NCBI GenBank assembly: GCA_963664285.2
Contig: CAXXNX010000057.1
Coordinates: forward strand, 1 to 64,000
From: JAJCYL01 sp963664285
GTDB lineage: Bacteria; Bacteroidota; Bacteroidia; Cytophagales; Cyclobacteriaceae
Reading direction: 5' to 3'
Length of the DNA stretch: 64,000 nt
Below the pieces are notes generated by a model, which searched no databases, was not told where the DNA came from, and worked only from the letters and a program-made list of their open reading frames with translations. The position numbers were made by a program, and so were the translations under genes. Below are positions 1 to 7,682 of the stretch, one piece after another (positions within the stretch are counted from its first letter, which is position 1; the number at the start of each line of letters is the position of its first letter).

Positions 1-8
1 CGGGTTAA
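1..8. mobile_element. end of an IS1380-type element at the window edge
   Basis: The window opens with CGGG followed by TTAA, the outer terminus and target seen at both ends of the complete IS1380-family copies further in. It also cuts off a recombinase reading frame exactly there. Only four element bases are visible, so the identification rests on the junction pattern. Confidence 0.55.
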
Positions 9-258
9 GGGCGCATGTGCTGGCTACATAGATCTTGATAGTTCGCCATCCCCGTTCCTGTTCTTGCTGAAGGTCGTTGAGAAAGTCGATTACCTGGTCA
101 ATGTCCAACTCATCCGGATGTTGTTGATGGTAATCCATCAACGTTTTGACACTACGCACATAGTTGCGTATAGTTTGTTCGCTGCGGTTGGATACTCGCA
201 GCCTTCTCTCAAGGCTGACCAATGTCTTTTCACCTCGATCTGTTTTTGAAATCTTCAT
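1..258 (-). pseudogene. tyrosine recombinase, N-terminal fragment cut by IS
   Basis: From the ATG at 258 down to base 1 there is an 86-codon open frame. It resembles the SAM-like core-binding N-terminal domain of phage-type integrases: basic helices, a SNRSEQTIRNYVRSVKTL stretch, and a later IDQVIDFLNDLQ helix. The frame runs into TTAA and the end of an IS1380 element, so the catalytic half is missing from the window. Recombinases of this type often precede IS91-like transposases in Bacteroidota, but no such partner is visible. The start is set by the Met preceding the conserved helix. A 26-bp sequence 57 bp upstream is repeated in inverted orientation at 1645-1670. Confidence 0.6.
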
Positions 259-273
259 AATCTTTAATCTTTA

Positions 274-340
274 GTTATGAAGATTTAAACAGCTATCGAT
301 GATTTACAGCCGCATTGCTACCTTTAGGTTTGGTTCAACA
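274..340 (+). repeat. inverted repeat, left arm (26-bp perfect core)
   Basis: Bases 315-340 (starting TTGCTACCTTTAGG) are the exact reverse complement of 1645-1670. A weaker match, AGTTATGAAGATT, continues outside the core at the same distance on both sides. The arm lies just upstream of the recombinase start at 258. It is probably the conserved end of a recombinase-bearing element. Confidence 0.7.
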
Positions 341-343
341 CTA

Positions 344-371
344 TATAAAAAGCATAAAAACGCTTTTTATA
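344..371. other. perfect 10-bp hairpin inside the left inverted repeat
   Basis: TATAAAAAGC at 344-353 pairs with GCTTTTTATA at 362-371 across an 8-nt loop, four bases inside the 26-bp repeat. It could be a terminator or part of an element end; the right arm has no equivalent. Confidence 0.4.
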
Positions 372-436
372 CAAAACGTTGGTCAAAATAATAAAAATCA
401 ATAATTACTTACTTTAAGAAATTAACTTTACATAGG

Positions 437-562
437 TGGAGACAATTTGAGAATATTCAAATAGACTTTGAGTCTAACTTAACAGTGCTCACTGGAAAAA
501 ATGGGTTGCGGAAAAACTACTATTCTCAATGTTCTAGGGAGGCATTTTGGTTGGAAGAGGGG
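437..562 (+). pseudogene. AAA/SMC-type ATPase, N-terminal fragment
   Basis: The frame reads WRQFENIQIDFESNLTVLTG, then a Walker A GKNGCGKTT, as in RecF/SMC-like overcoming-nuclease ATPases of the AAA_23 type. One extra G in the run near 502-505 breaks the Walker A frame, and the match ends after about 40 residues. It is a gene fragment with no functional claim. Confidence 0.5.
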
Positions 563-634
563 ATGAGGGGAAATTGGGGAATAGTCACAACCCAACTGAC
601 TTGACTTTGCTTGGTATTAAAGGTAAATTCATTC

Positions 635-1487
635 ATGCGTTTTTCTGAAATTATACTCATTGTCCTTTTCGACTTAATCGGCTTGTCTGGCTATGCACAA
701 AATTTGAGGAAACTTGAGAAGAAAGCTATTGATACATTTTGGATAATGAGGATTTCATTAATGCATTGCCTCTATATAAAGAGGTTTTAAGTGTTGATCC
801 TGATAATAATAATGCCAAATACAGGGCTGAACTATGCTCACTGGCAAACGAAGGCGCAAACGATAAACACAAACTGGCAGAAAAGATTTTCTCATGAGTT
901 GATTGCTCAATAGAGGTATTATCCCGAATAGGGTATCAATTGAACAGCGACCCCAGATCATTAACAAAAGGGAACGATTGGGAGATATAGAAGTCGATTT
1001 AATGATGGGTAAAAACCACAAAGGCTCTTTGTTGGTGATGACAGACCGAGCAAGTCTTTTTACCAGAATCAGAAAGATGCACAGTAAAAATGCCGATTCA
1101 AGACTTTCGAAATAAATCTCTCGACATCATACTGGATTATTCAGAAACCCAGGGAAGAAGGGATAAGTTTTACAACTATTGGCTAGGTAGAATCTATATT
1201 ATGAGGGATAGGTTTGACGAAGCAATCACCTCCTGGACAGCTGGACAGCTTTTCTTGATCTCAATGTTTATAAAAGTAAATTCATAATCGACGAGACAAA
1301 GCTGTTTATTGAGATTGCTATAAGGGCAAAGGAATGGTACAGTAATCCGTCGATGTATGAACTAAAAAGGCTAGGGGATGACATTAATTCCGAAAATTCA
1401 CAATTAAGTCCAACTTATGTGGCAGCCTCTGATCAGTTGATCTACGCCACTCGAAATAGAAATGACGGTAAAAAAGACTTCAATTGA
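635..1487 (+). pseudogene. TPR/PD40 (OmpA-type) envelope protein remnant
   Basis: An ATG at 635 opens a signal peptide (hydrophobic stretch ending SGYAQ). It is followed, after a frameshift near 740, by a TPR-like segment (DNEDFINALPLYKEVLSVDP). The middle is replaced by a piece of the IS30 transposase (842-1097). Coding resumes at about 1100 with TPR helices (YWLGRIYIMRDRFDEAI). After another shift it continues into a segment typical of PD40-containing OmpA-like proteins (FIIDETKLFIEIA ... NSENSQLSPTYVAASDQL) that stops at 1487. These proteins are often linked to gliding or T9SS in Bacteroidota. This copy is clearly broken and truncated. Confidence 0.5.
842..1097 (+). mobile_element. internal fragment of the IS30-family element
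   Basis: Bases 911-1097 match the middle of the IS30 transposases found at 30.9, 42.4 and 49.0 kb, from GIIPNRVSIEQ through RKMHSKNAD, on the opposite strand. A shorter match (843-863) lies before a non-IS stretch. Neither IS terminus is present, so the fragment did not arrive by simple transposition. It sits inside the TPR/PD40 remnant. Confidence 0.8.
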
Positions 1488-2011
1488 TTCAGACATCTTA
1501 ATTGGACAATGTGGCTAAACTTGGCTTGCTCACAACGACTTAGCTAAAATGAGTATAGCCCAACTGGCTAGAACTAATTGCAGTTAGAAATTTAGCACAA
1601 AAGCTCTACAAGATGCTCATTTCGCATATTTTCATTTTAGCGACTGTTGAACCAAACCTAAAGGTAGCAAGGCGTACCTAATTCCATCATTGGTAGTTTT
1701 AATCTTCATAACAAAAAGTAAGCATTATGAGATAGACCGTGAAAGGCTGTTGAGATCCTTGTTGGAATTAACATGTATTGTGAAATACTCTACCGAATTT
1801 GGTGAGATCAAGAAATGAAAAAATAAAAGCCCCAGGTTGGAACGATATTTATGAATTTTATATTGAATCAACTGATTAAACGCCCTGAGAGTGCATTATC
1901 CAAGGGGAAGTGTGGGAACCTTTCAGGTACTTGATTCTCAGGGCGTAAATGAGGCCAGCTCTTTTTATTTTCCTTAGTTTCAATCCAGATATTACAACCG
2001 GTTGCTTATAG
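1488..2011. other. gene-poor stretch with inverted repeats
   Basis: I see no credible gene here. It holds the right arm of the 26-bp inverted repeat, then an ATG at 1727 lying 82 bp from that arm (the same spacing as the recombinase start on the left), followed by stop-riddled sequence. An 11-bp inverted repeat, ACGCCCTGAGA (1880-1890) and TCTCAGGGCGT (1936-1946), brackets 45 bases of unknown role. Confidence 0.5.
1645..1711 (-). repeat. inverted repeat, right arm (26-bp perfect core)
   Basis: Bases 1645-1670 are the exact reverse complement of 315-340. A weaker outer match, TTAATCTTCATAAC, follows at about 1697-1710, mirroring 275-291. The two arms face each other across 1.3 kb of gene fragments. 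Confidence 0.7.
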
Positions 2012-2320
2012 GTGTCAACCGGGAATTTTCTAAATAAGATTGGGGGCAAGGAATTTATTGATAATAACGCAACTTCTTTGATTAAAATAATGGAAGAGCA
2101 GGAATTCAAGTCGGCACTTGATGCCGAAGATTATGCTCCTTTGTTGATTGCTGGTGAAGTATCTAGGTGGGATGAATTTACAGAAGTTAAGAATTATATC
2201 TATCATAATCCACAATATAAAAATGTTGATTTAGATCTACCAGTAGCATTAAGATTAATAGGTCTATATCTTCGAGACAAATACTTGGAAAAGTATACTA
2301 AACTGAAGAAGGTAGAATAG
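2012..2320 (+). CDS. hypothetical protein (102 aa, possibly a C-terminal remnant)
   Basis: An open frame with a GTG start directly follows an in-frame TAG. The product is acidic and probably helical (ATSLIKIMEEQEFKSALDAE ... ALRLIGLYLRDKYLEKYTKLK), with no membrane segment and no motif I recognise. No convincing ribosome-binding site decides the start, and the surroundings are remnants, so it may be the tail of a larger lost gene. Confidence 0.35.
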   Translation: MSTGNFLNKIGGKEFIDNNATSLIKIMEEQEFKSALDAEDYAPLLIAGEVSRWDEFTEVKNYIYHNPQYKNVDLDLPVALRLIGLYLRDKYLEKYTKLKKVE

Positions 2321-2426
2321 ATCCTAATGGCTGTTATAGTTAACGAGTAGTCCCCATATAGATGATTATACCTATCTATGGATCGACTTCTATGGAAACG
2401 GTCGCTATCAAAAAGAAACGAGCTAT

Positions 2427-2628
2427 CAAATACCTGGGATGCGTAAGAAAATTCGATTCAATATCTATATACAACGGGGCAAGATTACATCGTTTTACGA
2501 TGATTTTGATTTAGACCATCGGGGCAAACCAAGAGATTAAAGCTACAATGTGGTTCTTCCGGGATGAACTGGATTTGATTGTCCCGGAGGAAATACTAAT
2601 GAAAGTTAAGATTCAGAAACGAGTCTAA
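2427..2628 (+). pseudogene. degenerate HTH protein, copy 1
   Basis: Pieces in two frames parallel the HTH gene just downstream: IKYLGC, then SFYDDFDLDHRGKPRD in a second frame, then WFFRDELDLIVPEEI ending in TAA at 2628. Frameshifts and a stop separate them. It looks like an old tandem duplicate of 2710-3024. Confidence 0.45.
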
Positions 2629-2709
2629 GAAATGTCAACGGAACGGTTGCTAAACATCAACGGGATTTGAGAATGAGAAATTCTTTATTTTTCGGTAAAA
2701 ACCCGTAAA

Positions 2710-3024
2710 ATGACGATCAATATAGTTTCCAGTGAAGATTTCGAAAGGTTCTCAACTAAGTTGCTTGACATGCTTTCAACGTGATCTAACAACGGCAAGG
2801 TTGTACCAGTACGATTCAAAACATCCGATGCAGCCAGGTATTTGGGTTGTGGAAAGGACAGGTTGAAACAATACATTGCAATGGGCAAATTACATCCCTT
2901 TTATGATGACCAGGATATTGAAAACGGTATGCCTCGACCTTATGCAACTCGGTGGTTTTACAGGGATGAGTTAGAAAATATAGTACCGGATGAAATTAAA
3001 TTCAGAGTAAAATTCAGGAATTAA
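2710..3024 (+). pseudogene. small HTH protein with an in-frame nonsense codon
   Basis: From the ATG at 2710 the frame is open to 3024 except for one TGA at 2782-2784 (after 24 codons). The second part reads SDAARYLGCGKDRLKQYIAM, a helix-turn-helix of the excisionase/MerR-like kind in which a DNA-binding domain recognises the target with a winged helix. It ends in TRWFYRDELENIVPDEI. Such 90-100 aa proteins are common on Bacteroidota mobile elements. The single stop probably inactivates it unless translation restarts. Confidence 0.5.
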
Positions 3025-3117
3025 AGAAAATAGAAAGGAAATAAAAAAACCACCTCAAACTGAGATGGATTTCCAACAATGGGCAATTGGGCTTTGAAAT
3101 CGAAAGGTAATTCTTAA

Positions 3118-3161
3118 CAACGGCATAAACAAAGGTTACCAGAATACAGTTTATGCCGTTG
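3118..3161. other. 13-bp perfect inverted repeat
   Basis: CAACGGCATAAAC (3118-3130) pairs perfectly with GTTTATGCCGTTG (3149-3161) across 18 nt. It lies 94 bp after the HTH remnant and has no T-run, so an operator or element end is as likely as a terminator. Confidence 0.4.
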
Positions 3162-3586
3162 AGGAATTGTAACTGATAAGGAGATCGATCTCAATTTGTA
3201 CCTTCCATTTAGTTCAAGCGAAAAACCAGTCTGTAAAGCTCACTCAGGGATATTCCAGCAATTGGGCTTCAAGATTGCCATTAATCACACAATTATAAAA
3301 ACAACTATGTCCCGGACATTGGTTGGTCCTCTTCCTGTTAAGAAAAAGAGCGATTGTAATCGCCGCAACAGCTATTCCTCCCACGACTAGGCAAAAGAGA
3401 GTTTGCAATTTCCGCAATTTCCGCAGATGAGCTAACCTCCATTTGCAATTTCTGCAAAACCAAATTCCATTGAGGCAATCATCAACTCCTTTTTACAAAA
3501 TCTGCAAATTCCTGAAAACCAGTTGCAAAAGTCCATTAGGTATGTCTTTTGTGCTTCCGTAAGATTGATCAAAGAAAAAAAGTGCT
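3162..3586. other. non-coding stretch with short GCAATTT-type repeats
   Basis: No gene is recognised. From 3403 to about 3540 the sequence repeats variants of TTTGCAATTTCCGCA and TTTGCAAAA several times, a low-complexity direct-repeat tract. It directly precedes the outer-membrane protein gene. Confidence 0.4.
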
Positions 3587-4489
3587 ATGAAAAACTTAAA
3601 CAAAACAGTCAAAAATATCCTGGAGCAGGGTATTTACCTGATCGTGGTAAGCATTACAAAGTGTTCGGTAGGAGTGATCATTCTAGCCATAATGTTCAAT
3701 CATCAAAAAACCTATAGTCAACAAGAAGTGTTTGACGACCATTTATTTCCTGCCCAAGGCACTTCGCAGTTGATGATTGGCACAGGAGTCCCTTATTTAG
3801 TATCTCTAAGAAAACACACCTAAATTAAAAATTATTCTTATGGTCGATCTTTCCATTTTTTCTAATCGATTGATACTCAGGTATTAACTCATAGAAAGAA
3901 AATGAAAATCTCATCCATAATAATTCATTTTATAAAAAAAGGGCTGTTTTCTTAGAGACACTATTTAGGATTCGCGGAAGTTGCATATGGGTTTTCTGAT
4001 CGTTTTGCAGCTGGTGCAATTATAGGAAGGACCCCTAATGTAACTGGTTATGGAATAAGACTTAGGGCAATACTCTATCAACCAAATCTTAATTTTAGGG
4101 TTTATTTTCGATCACCGATATTTTACTATGCCAAAACAAAGCATTTTGGAGATGAGCCTTGGATGCTTACTTGGCCTGTTATTGCTACTGAATGGAAGTT
4201 GAACTTAAAAGGACGTTTCTCAGTGGGGGTCGGATTTATAGAAGCTCATTGCATAGAATCTTTATTCCAAAGAAAAAATCAACACAGAGATGATGAAACA
4301 CACCATGAAATGGGATTTCAAGGAGGTTTTTGGAATACTTTACACATGGGATTTGCCTGGCCTATTAATAAAAGTTTAATGGTTCAAACTGAAACATCTT
4401 TAGTGATGAAAGGGTTACGAATAGCCGGGGATGATTATGTCGGTGGTCCTCCTTTTATCATGGTTTTAGGGATAACAAAAAACTTTTAA
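3587..4489 (+). pseudogene. outer-membrane beta-barrel protein split by a MITE
   Basis: The 5' part begins at the ATG at 3587 with a signal peptide (hydrophobic VSITKCSVGVIILAIMF ending near TYSQQ) and leads into GTGVPYL. A 162-bp MITE then interrupts it. After removing the MITE and one copy of the TATTTA duplication, the frame continues without loss as GVPYLGFAEVAYGFSDRF. It runs through amphipathic strands rich in aromatic residues to a C-terminal GITKNF. The final Phe and alternating pattern suit an outer-membrane barrel of about 245 residues. Function is unknown. The insertion introduces a stop (SLRKHT) soon after the junction. Confidence 0.6.
3800..3961. mobile_element. MITE with ISNCY-like ends, 162 bp
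   Basis: The left end GTATCTCTAAGAAAACA and right end TGTTTTCTTAGAGACAC are near-perfect inverted repeats. The right end is identical over 19 nt to the left terminus of the ISNCY-like element at 57020. The element is flanked by a 6-bp duplication TATTTA (3794-3799 and 3962-3967). There is no coding capacity. It was presumably moved in trans by that transposase or a relative. Confidence 0.85.
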
Positions 4490-4592
4490 TATGCTCATCT
4501 AATAATCTTATTCTAGGGAGAACTAAATAATTAAGGAAAGTCAGGACAGGGGAGTAATAGTGAAGGCAGTAAAGAGTTAACCACGTACCTCA

Positions 4593-4847
4593 ATGAAAAA
4601 GGCAGCCCAACAGATAGCTAAAAAATACTCAGTCGATTATAATGAATTAATTGGCCGGGGGAAATCTCACCAAGTTCAAGTCGCCAGGAGAGAGTTGATC
4701 TATGAACTACTTACTGGTGGAAACGACGCAGATGATATAGCCAAGTTTTTAAGCAACCGCAGTGTTCATACGGTCAGGAGGATTTATGAAAGCTATAAAG
4801 ACCGTGATGATAAAAACAGAAAAAAACCAGGGCCTCGAATAACTTAG
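4593..4847 (+). CDS. small HTH DNA-binding protein (DnaA domain IV/TrpR-like)
   Basis: 84 codons starting MKKAAQQIAKKYSVDYNEL. The segment from about 28 to 68 (VQVARRELIYELLTGGNDAD, then DIAKFLSNRSVHTVRRIYES) resembles the helix-turn-helix of DnaA domain IV and small transcriptional regulators: basic, with two helices that read as recognition and support. The tail is lysine-rich (KNRKKPGPRIT). The frame is intact, unlike its neighbours. It stands alone, so its target is unknown; such proteins often occur on mobile DNA. Confidence 0.55.
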   Translation: MKKAAQQIAKKYSVDYNELIGRGKSHQVQVARRELIYELLTGGNDADDIAKFLSNRSVHTVRRIYESYKDRDDKNRKKPGPRIT

Positions 4848-4942
4848 ATACTGCATTAGAGTTACAACCGAGTGTTACTTTTCAATGAAAAACTGACTCT
4901 AATACGTTTATAAGGGTATATTTTATGCAAATTGTATGCAAA

Positions 4943-4979
4943 TAAAAAAGGAGTCACGCTATATTTTAACGTAACTCCC
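4943..4979 (-). terminator. rho-independent terminator of tRNA-Pro
   Basis: Read on the minus strand, GGAGTTACG and CGTGACTCC form a stem around an AT-rich loop, followed by TTTTTTATT. It begins 13 bp after the 3' end of the tRNA. Confidence 0.7.
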
Positions 4980-4991
4980 TGATAATCAAGT

Positions 4992-5065
4992 CGGGGTAGT
5001 AGGATTCGAACCTACGGCCCCCTGCTCCCAAAGCAGGTGCGCTAACCGGACTGCGCTATACCCCG
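4992..5065 (-). tRNA. tRNA-Pro (anticodon TGG)
   Basis: The minus strand folds as a complete 74-nt cloverleaf. The acceptor CGGGGTA pairs with TACCCCG, the anticodon stem CCTGC/GCAGG encloses TTTGGGA (anticodon TGG), and the T-arm contains GTAGGTTCGAATCCTAC. CCA is not encoded. A terminator follows at once. The gene appears intact; no integrase lies beside it. Confidence 0.93.
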
Positions 5066-5208
5066 ATCGGGTGTGAGGTTTGGGTGTAAAGTATGAGTGT
5101 GTGTAAACACAACACATCTTACAAACGGTTGCCCGCCCGGATGATAATCCATTTCGATTGGGCAAAAATAGATTAATGAATTATTCTTACAACAGAAACC
5201 GTGTTCGA

Positions 5209-5979
5209 TTAAGCAGCTTGCTTAATTGTTTCCGGTTTTATTTCAGAAGTCTTTACCAATTGAATGATTCCTAATTTGTTGAAAACCCAAATAGCAAGGT
5301 AAGTGGGGTCCAATTCATGCCATCTTACACCTCCGAAATTAGCTCTTGTACTCTGCTTATGATGATTGTTATGATAACTCTCTCCCATCATTAAAAAATC
5401 AAAAGGCAGTAAGTTTTTGGAAGTATCTGAAACTTCAAAATTTCTGTAACCATACTTATGGGCAAACCAATTAATGATGGCTCCGTGTATAGGTGCCATC
5501 AGGAACTGCAAAGGTAAGAAGAGCCATAACCACCATTCCGTGGCAAAATTCCAATAAACGAGGGTATAACATACACCCCAAAATAACCTGGAAGGCCATG
5601 ACCTTGCGTACTTATCGAATGCATCCCATCGGGGAACACCCTTTGTAAATCGTGGCTCAACCTCCATTTTATCATTCGCAATAGCCGAATAAATGGTTTT
5701 TGTTTTCCACATCATCTTGAAGATAGATTCATCGTAAGTCGGTGAATGTGGATCATCCGGTGTGTCAGCAAATGCATGGTGCATTCTATGCATTACGCCA
5801 TAACCGTAAGCGCTGAGATAGTTAGCTCCCTGAAATATCCATGTCAGTACAAAAAATACTTTTTCAGTGGATTTACTCATTGTAAACGCCTTATGCGAAC
5901 CATAACGATGCATGAAAAATGTCTGAAAGAACAAAGACAAGTACCAGTGAGCTATAAAAAAAGGGATGATGATTTCCAT
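5209..5979 (-). CDS. fatty-acid (acyl-CoA type) desaturase
   Basis: A 256-aa di-iron membrane desaturase that would introduce a double bond into membrane acyl chains. The three histidine boxes are present and spaced as in the stearoyl-CoA desaturase family: HRYGSH (24-29), HRMHH (64-68) and HNNHH (203-207), with an extra WFAH near 171-174. Hydrophobic segments flank the boxes (about 3-23, 42-58 and 135-165). The length is at the short end of bacterial members. It lies 97 bp downstream of an ECF sigma gene on the same strand and may be co-transcribed. A 15-bp palindrome at 6011-6025 in its leader is a candidate operator. The frame is intact. Confidence 0.88.
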   Translation of the reverse strand: MEIIIPFFIAHWYLSLFFQTFFMHRYGSHKAFTMSKSTEKVFFVLTWIFQGANYLSAYGYGVMHRMHHAFADTPDDPHSPTYDESIFKMMWKTKTIYSAIANDKMEVEPRFTKGVPRWDAFDKYARSWPSRLFWGVCYTLVYWNFATEWWLWLFLPLQFLMAPIHGAIINWFAHKYGYRNFEVSDTSKNLLPFDFLMMGESYHNNHHKQSTRANFGGVRWHELDPTYLAIWVFNKLGIIQLVKTSEIKPETIKQAA

Positions 5980-6010
5980 CTAATTATCTAGTTTAATTTT
6001 TTAATACTCC

Positions 6011-6025
6011 TCCTCTATTAGAGGA
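6011..6025. promoter_or_regulatory. 15-bp palindrome upstream of the desaturase
   Basis: TCCTCTATTAGAGGA is a perfect dyad around a central base, 31 bp upstream of the desaturase start. It could bind a dimeric regulator or form a leader hairpin; no matching second copy was noticed. Confidence 0.35.
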
Positions 6026-6076
6026 CTTTATTTAACAGACAATGAAAGTTGAGGTTTGTGACAGAAAATGAGTAAA

Positions 6077-6697
6077 TTATTTTACGGCGTGAACCCTTTC
6101 CTTAATGTCATTCGATAGGTCGCTAATTAGATCAGTAATATTGCCAAAATCACAGGCTTTCTTGAAACTATCAAGCATTTGAAAATGGCTGGGAATGTCA
6201 ATTTTAAATTTAGCAGATTCCTTACTTAGTTTGTCCTTCGCACGGCAGAAAAGTTGACGGCAATTCTCTTTCTTCTTATTGAATAGAACTTGTAAATCTT
6301 CGTACTCGAAATTGAATACTTCACGCAAGATATAGACAGCCTTTTCAACAGGTTCCAATTTTTTATGAACTATTGCAAGTGCTGTAGATATTTCGTTTTC
6401 AACATCAAAATGAAATATCTCTTTTTCCTTATATTTCTCAATGAAATCGGCTGGACTTAAATTGTCGAAAAATTCATCCTTTTTTCTTTTAATAGAATCA
6501 ATATGATTGAGGCAATTGTTGGTCACTGCTCTTATCAAATATGCCTTGGTATTTGACACCATACTGGTATCGAGGGTTAGCCATCTCAAGAAAGTATCCT
6601 GAACAATGTCTTCCGCATCTTCAACACAACCGACCATTTTAATTGCAATTGATTGCAAAATGGGCTGGTAGAGGGCTATAGTTTGGTCCTGCTGCAT
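6077..6697 (-). CDS. ECF-family RNA polymerase sigma factor
   Basis: 206 aa. The sigma-70 region 2 is recognisable (YQPILQSIAIKMVGCVEDAE DIVQDTFLRWL, residues 10-40, with the DAEDIVQ core-binding motif). Region 4 follows at about 105-160 (LEPVEKAVYILREVFNFEY, then a helix-turn-helix with NCRQLFCRAK). The C-terminus carries about 35 extra residues but no full SnoaL domain as seen in SigJ/ECF41 members. It directs transcription of an unknown regulon. The gene lies 36 bp after the gamma-glutamyltransferase 3' end and before the desaturase, all on the same strand. No anti-sigma gene is adjacent. Confidence 0.82.
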   Translation of the reverse strand: MQQDQTIALYQPILQSIAIKMVGCVEDAEDIVQDTFLRWLTLDTSMVSNTKAYLIRAVTNNCLNHIDSIKRKKDEFFDNLSPADFIEKYKEKEIFHFDVENEISTALAIVHKKLEPVEKAVYILREVFNFEYEDLQVLFNKKKENCRQLFCRAKDKLSKESAKFKIDIPSHFQMLDSFKKACDFGNITDLISDLSNDIKERVHAVK

Positions 6698-6732
6698 TTA
6701 AGCTGCAAAATTAGCCATTTTAACCGAATGCC

Positions 6733-7682
6733 CTACCATCCGATTCCATAATCTTCACCATGGTTACTGGATCCACCCCAGAAGGTTCCATTCTTCCAAT
6801 CAAAATAAATGGCATTAATCGGTCCTGAAGTTCTTTCCCTGTATTCCAACTTGTAGCCCATATCTTTCAATTGTTTCCGTGTATATGGTGGTGTAGATTC
6901 GTTTAGCAACATTCTTCCCGGTTGAATTTCATGCTTACCGAAAGAGCCTCGCATTTGAAAGCTGTTCATATTAGCTGCTTCTGCTGCTTCCTGAACGTTC
7001 ATACCAAACTCGACCATATTTAGAAAGAACTGTAATAGATTCTGATCCTGGCCATCACCACCTTGTACAGCAAACGAGATATAAGGTTTCCCATCCTTTA
7101 GCGCCATACTAGGTGTCAATGTCGCCCTGGGACGTTTTCCCGGCTCAATGACATTGAAAGGATTCTCACTTTCATCTAGGACAAAGCTTTGAGCTCTCTG
7201 GCTCATTCCAATGCCTGTTTTACCCGCAATTGTGGCAGGTACCCATCCTCCACTTGGTGTAATTGATACCACCCAGCCTTCTTCATCAGCTGCTTGTATA
7301 GAAGTGGTACCACTGTAGAATTCAGTAGCCAAAAACTCATCATTCCCTGGGTTATAAATGTTTCCCATCGGATCACCTTTAATTGGGTCGTCATTCCAAC
7401 TTTTAATGTAGTCACTGTAAGGATTGGTTTCCCCCTGATAGGGATATGGGTTTCCCGGTTTTATATCTATATCATTCTTACCCCAGTTAATTTGTTGTAC
7501 TCTTTCCTTGGCATAGTCCTTCGATAATAGACCTTCAATTGGCTCTTTAGGAGCTCTGTATGGATCACCATAATAAAAGTCCCGATCTGCGAAACTCATA
7601 TTCATTACCTGGTAGATCGAATGAAGGTAATTCGTAGAATTATAACCCATGGATTTTACATCCATTTGTTCAACCATATTAA
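6733..7682 (-). pseudogene. gamma-glutamyltransferase, C-terminal part (split by IS)
   Basis: This is the 3' piece of a periplasmic gamma-glutamyltranspeptidase, the enzyme that cleaves glutathione and transfers the glutamyl group. After the insertion point it reads LNMVEQMDVKSMGYNS, with AFADRD-like MSFADRDFYYGDP. It then has the segment where the precursor self-cleaves, with the nucleophilic Thr (STTSIQAADEEGWVVSIT region: GTTSIQAAD) and SQRAQSF. It ends EDYGIGW. The upstream part lies at 9304-10208 and the start codon at 11840-11842. Deleting both IS copies with one TTAA each restores one uninterrupted frame of about 620 codons, so loss of function is recent. Confidence 0.88.

Noticed and set aside
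1880..1946. Terminator or small RNA at the 11-bp inverted repeat
   Set aside because: The 45-nt loop and lack of a T-run make a terminator unlikely; no promoter is visible for an RNA gene.
3403..3540. CRISPR-like repeat array
   Set aside because: The GCAATTT/TTTGCA units are short, irregular and have no constant spacers; no cas genes are present.
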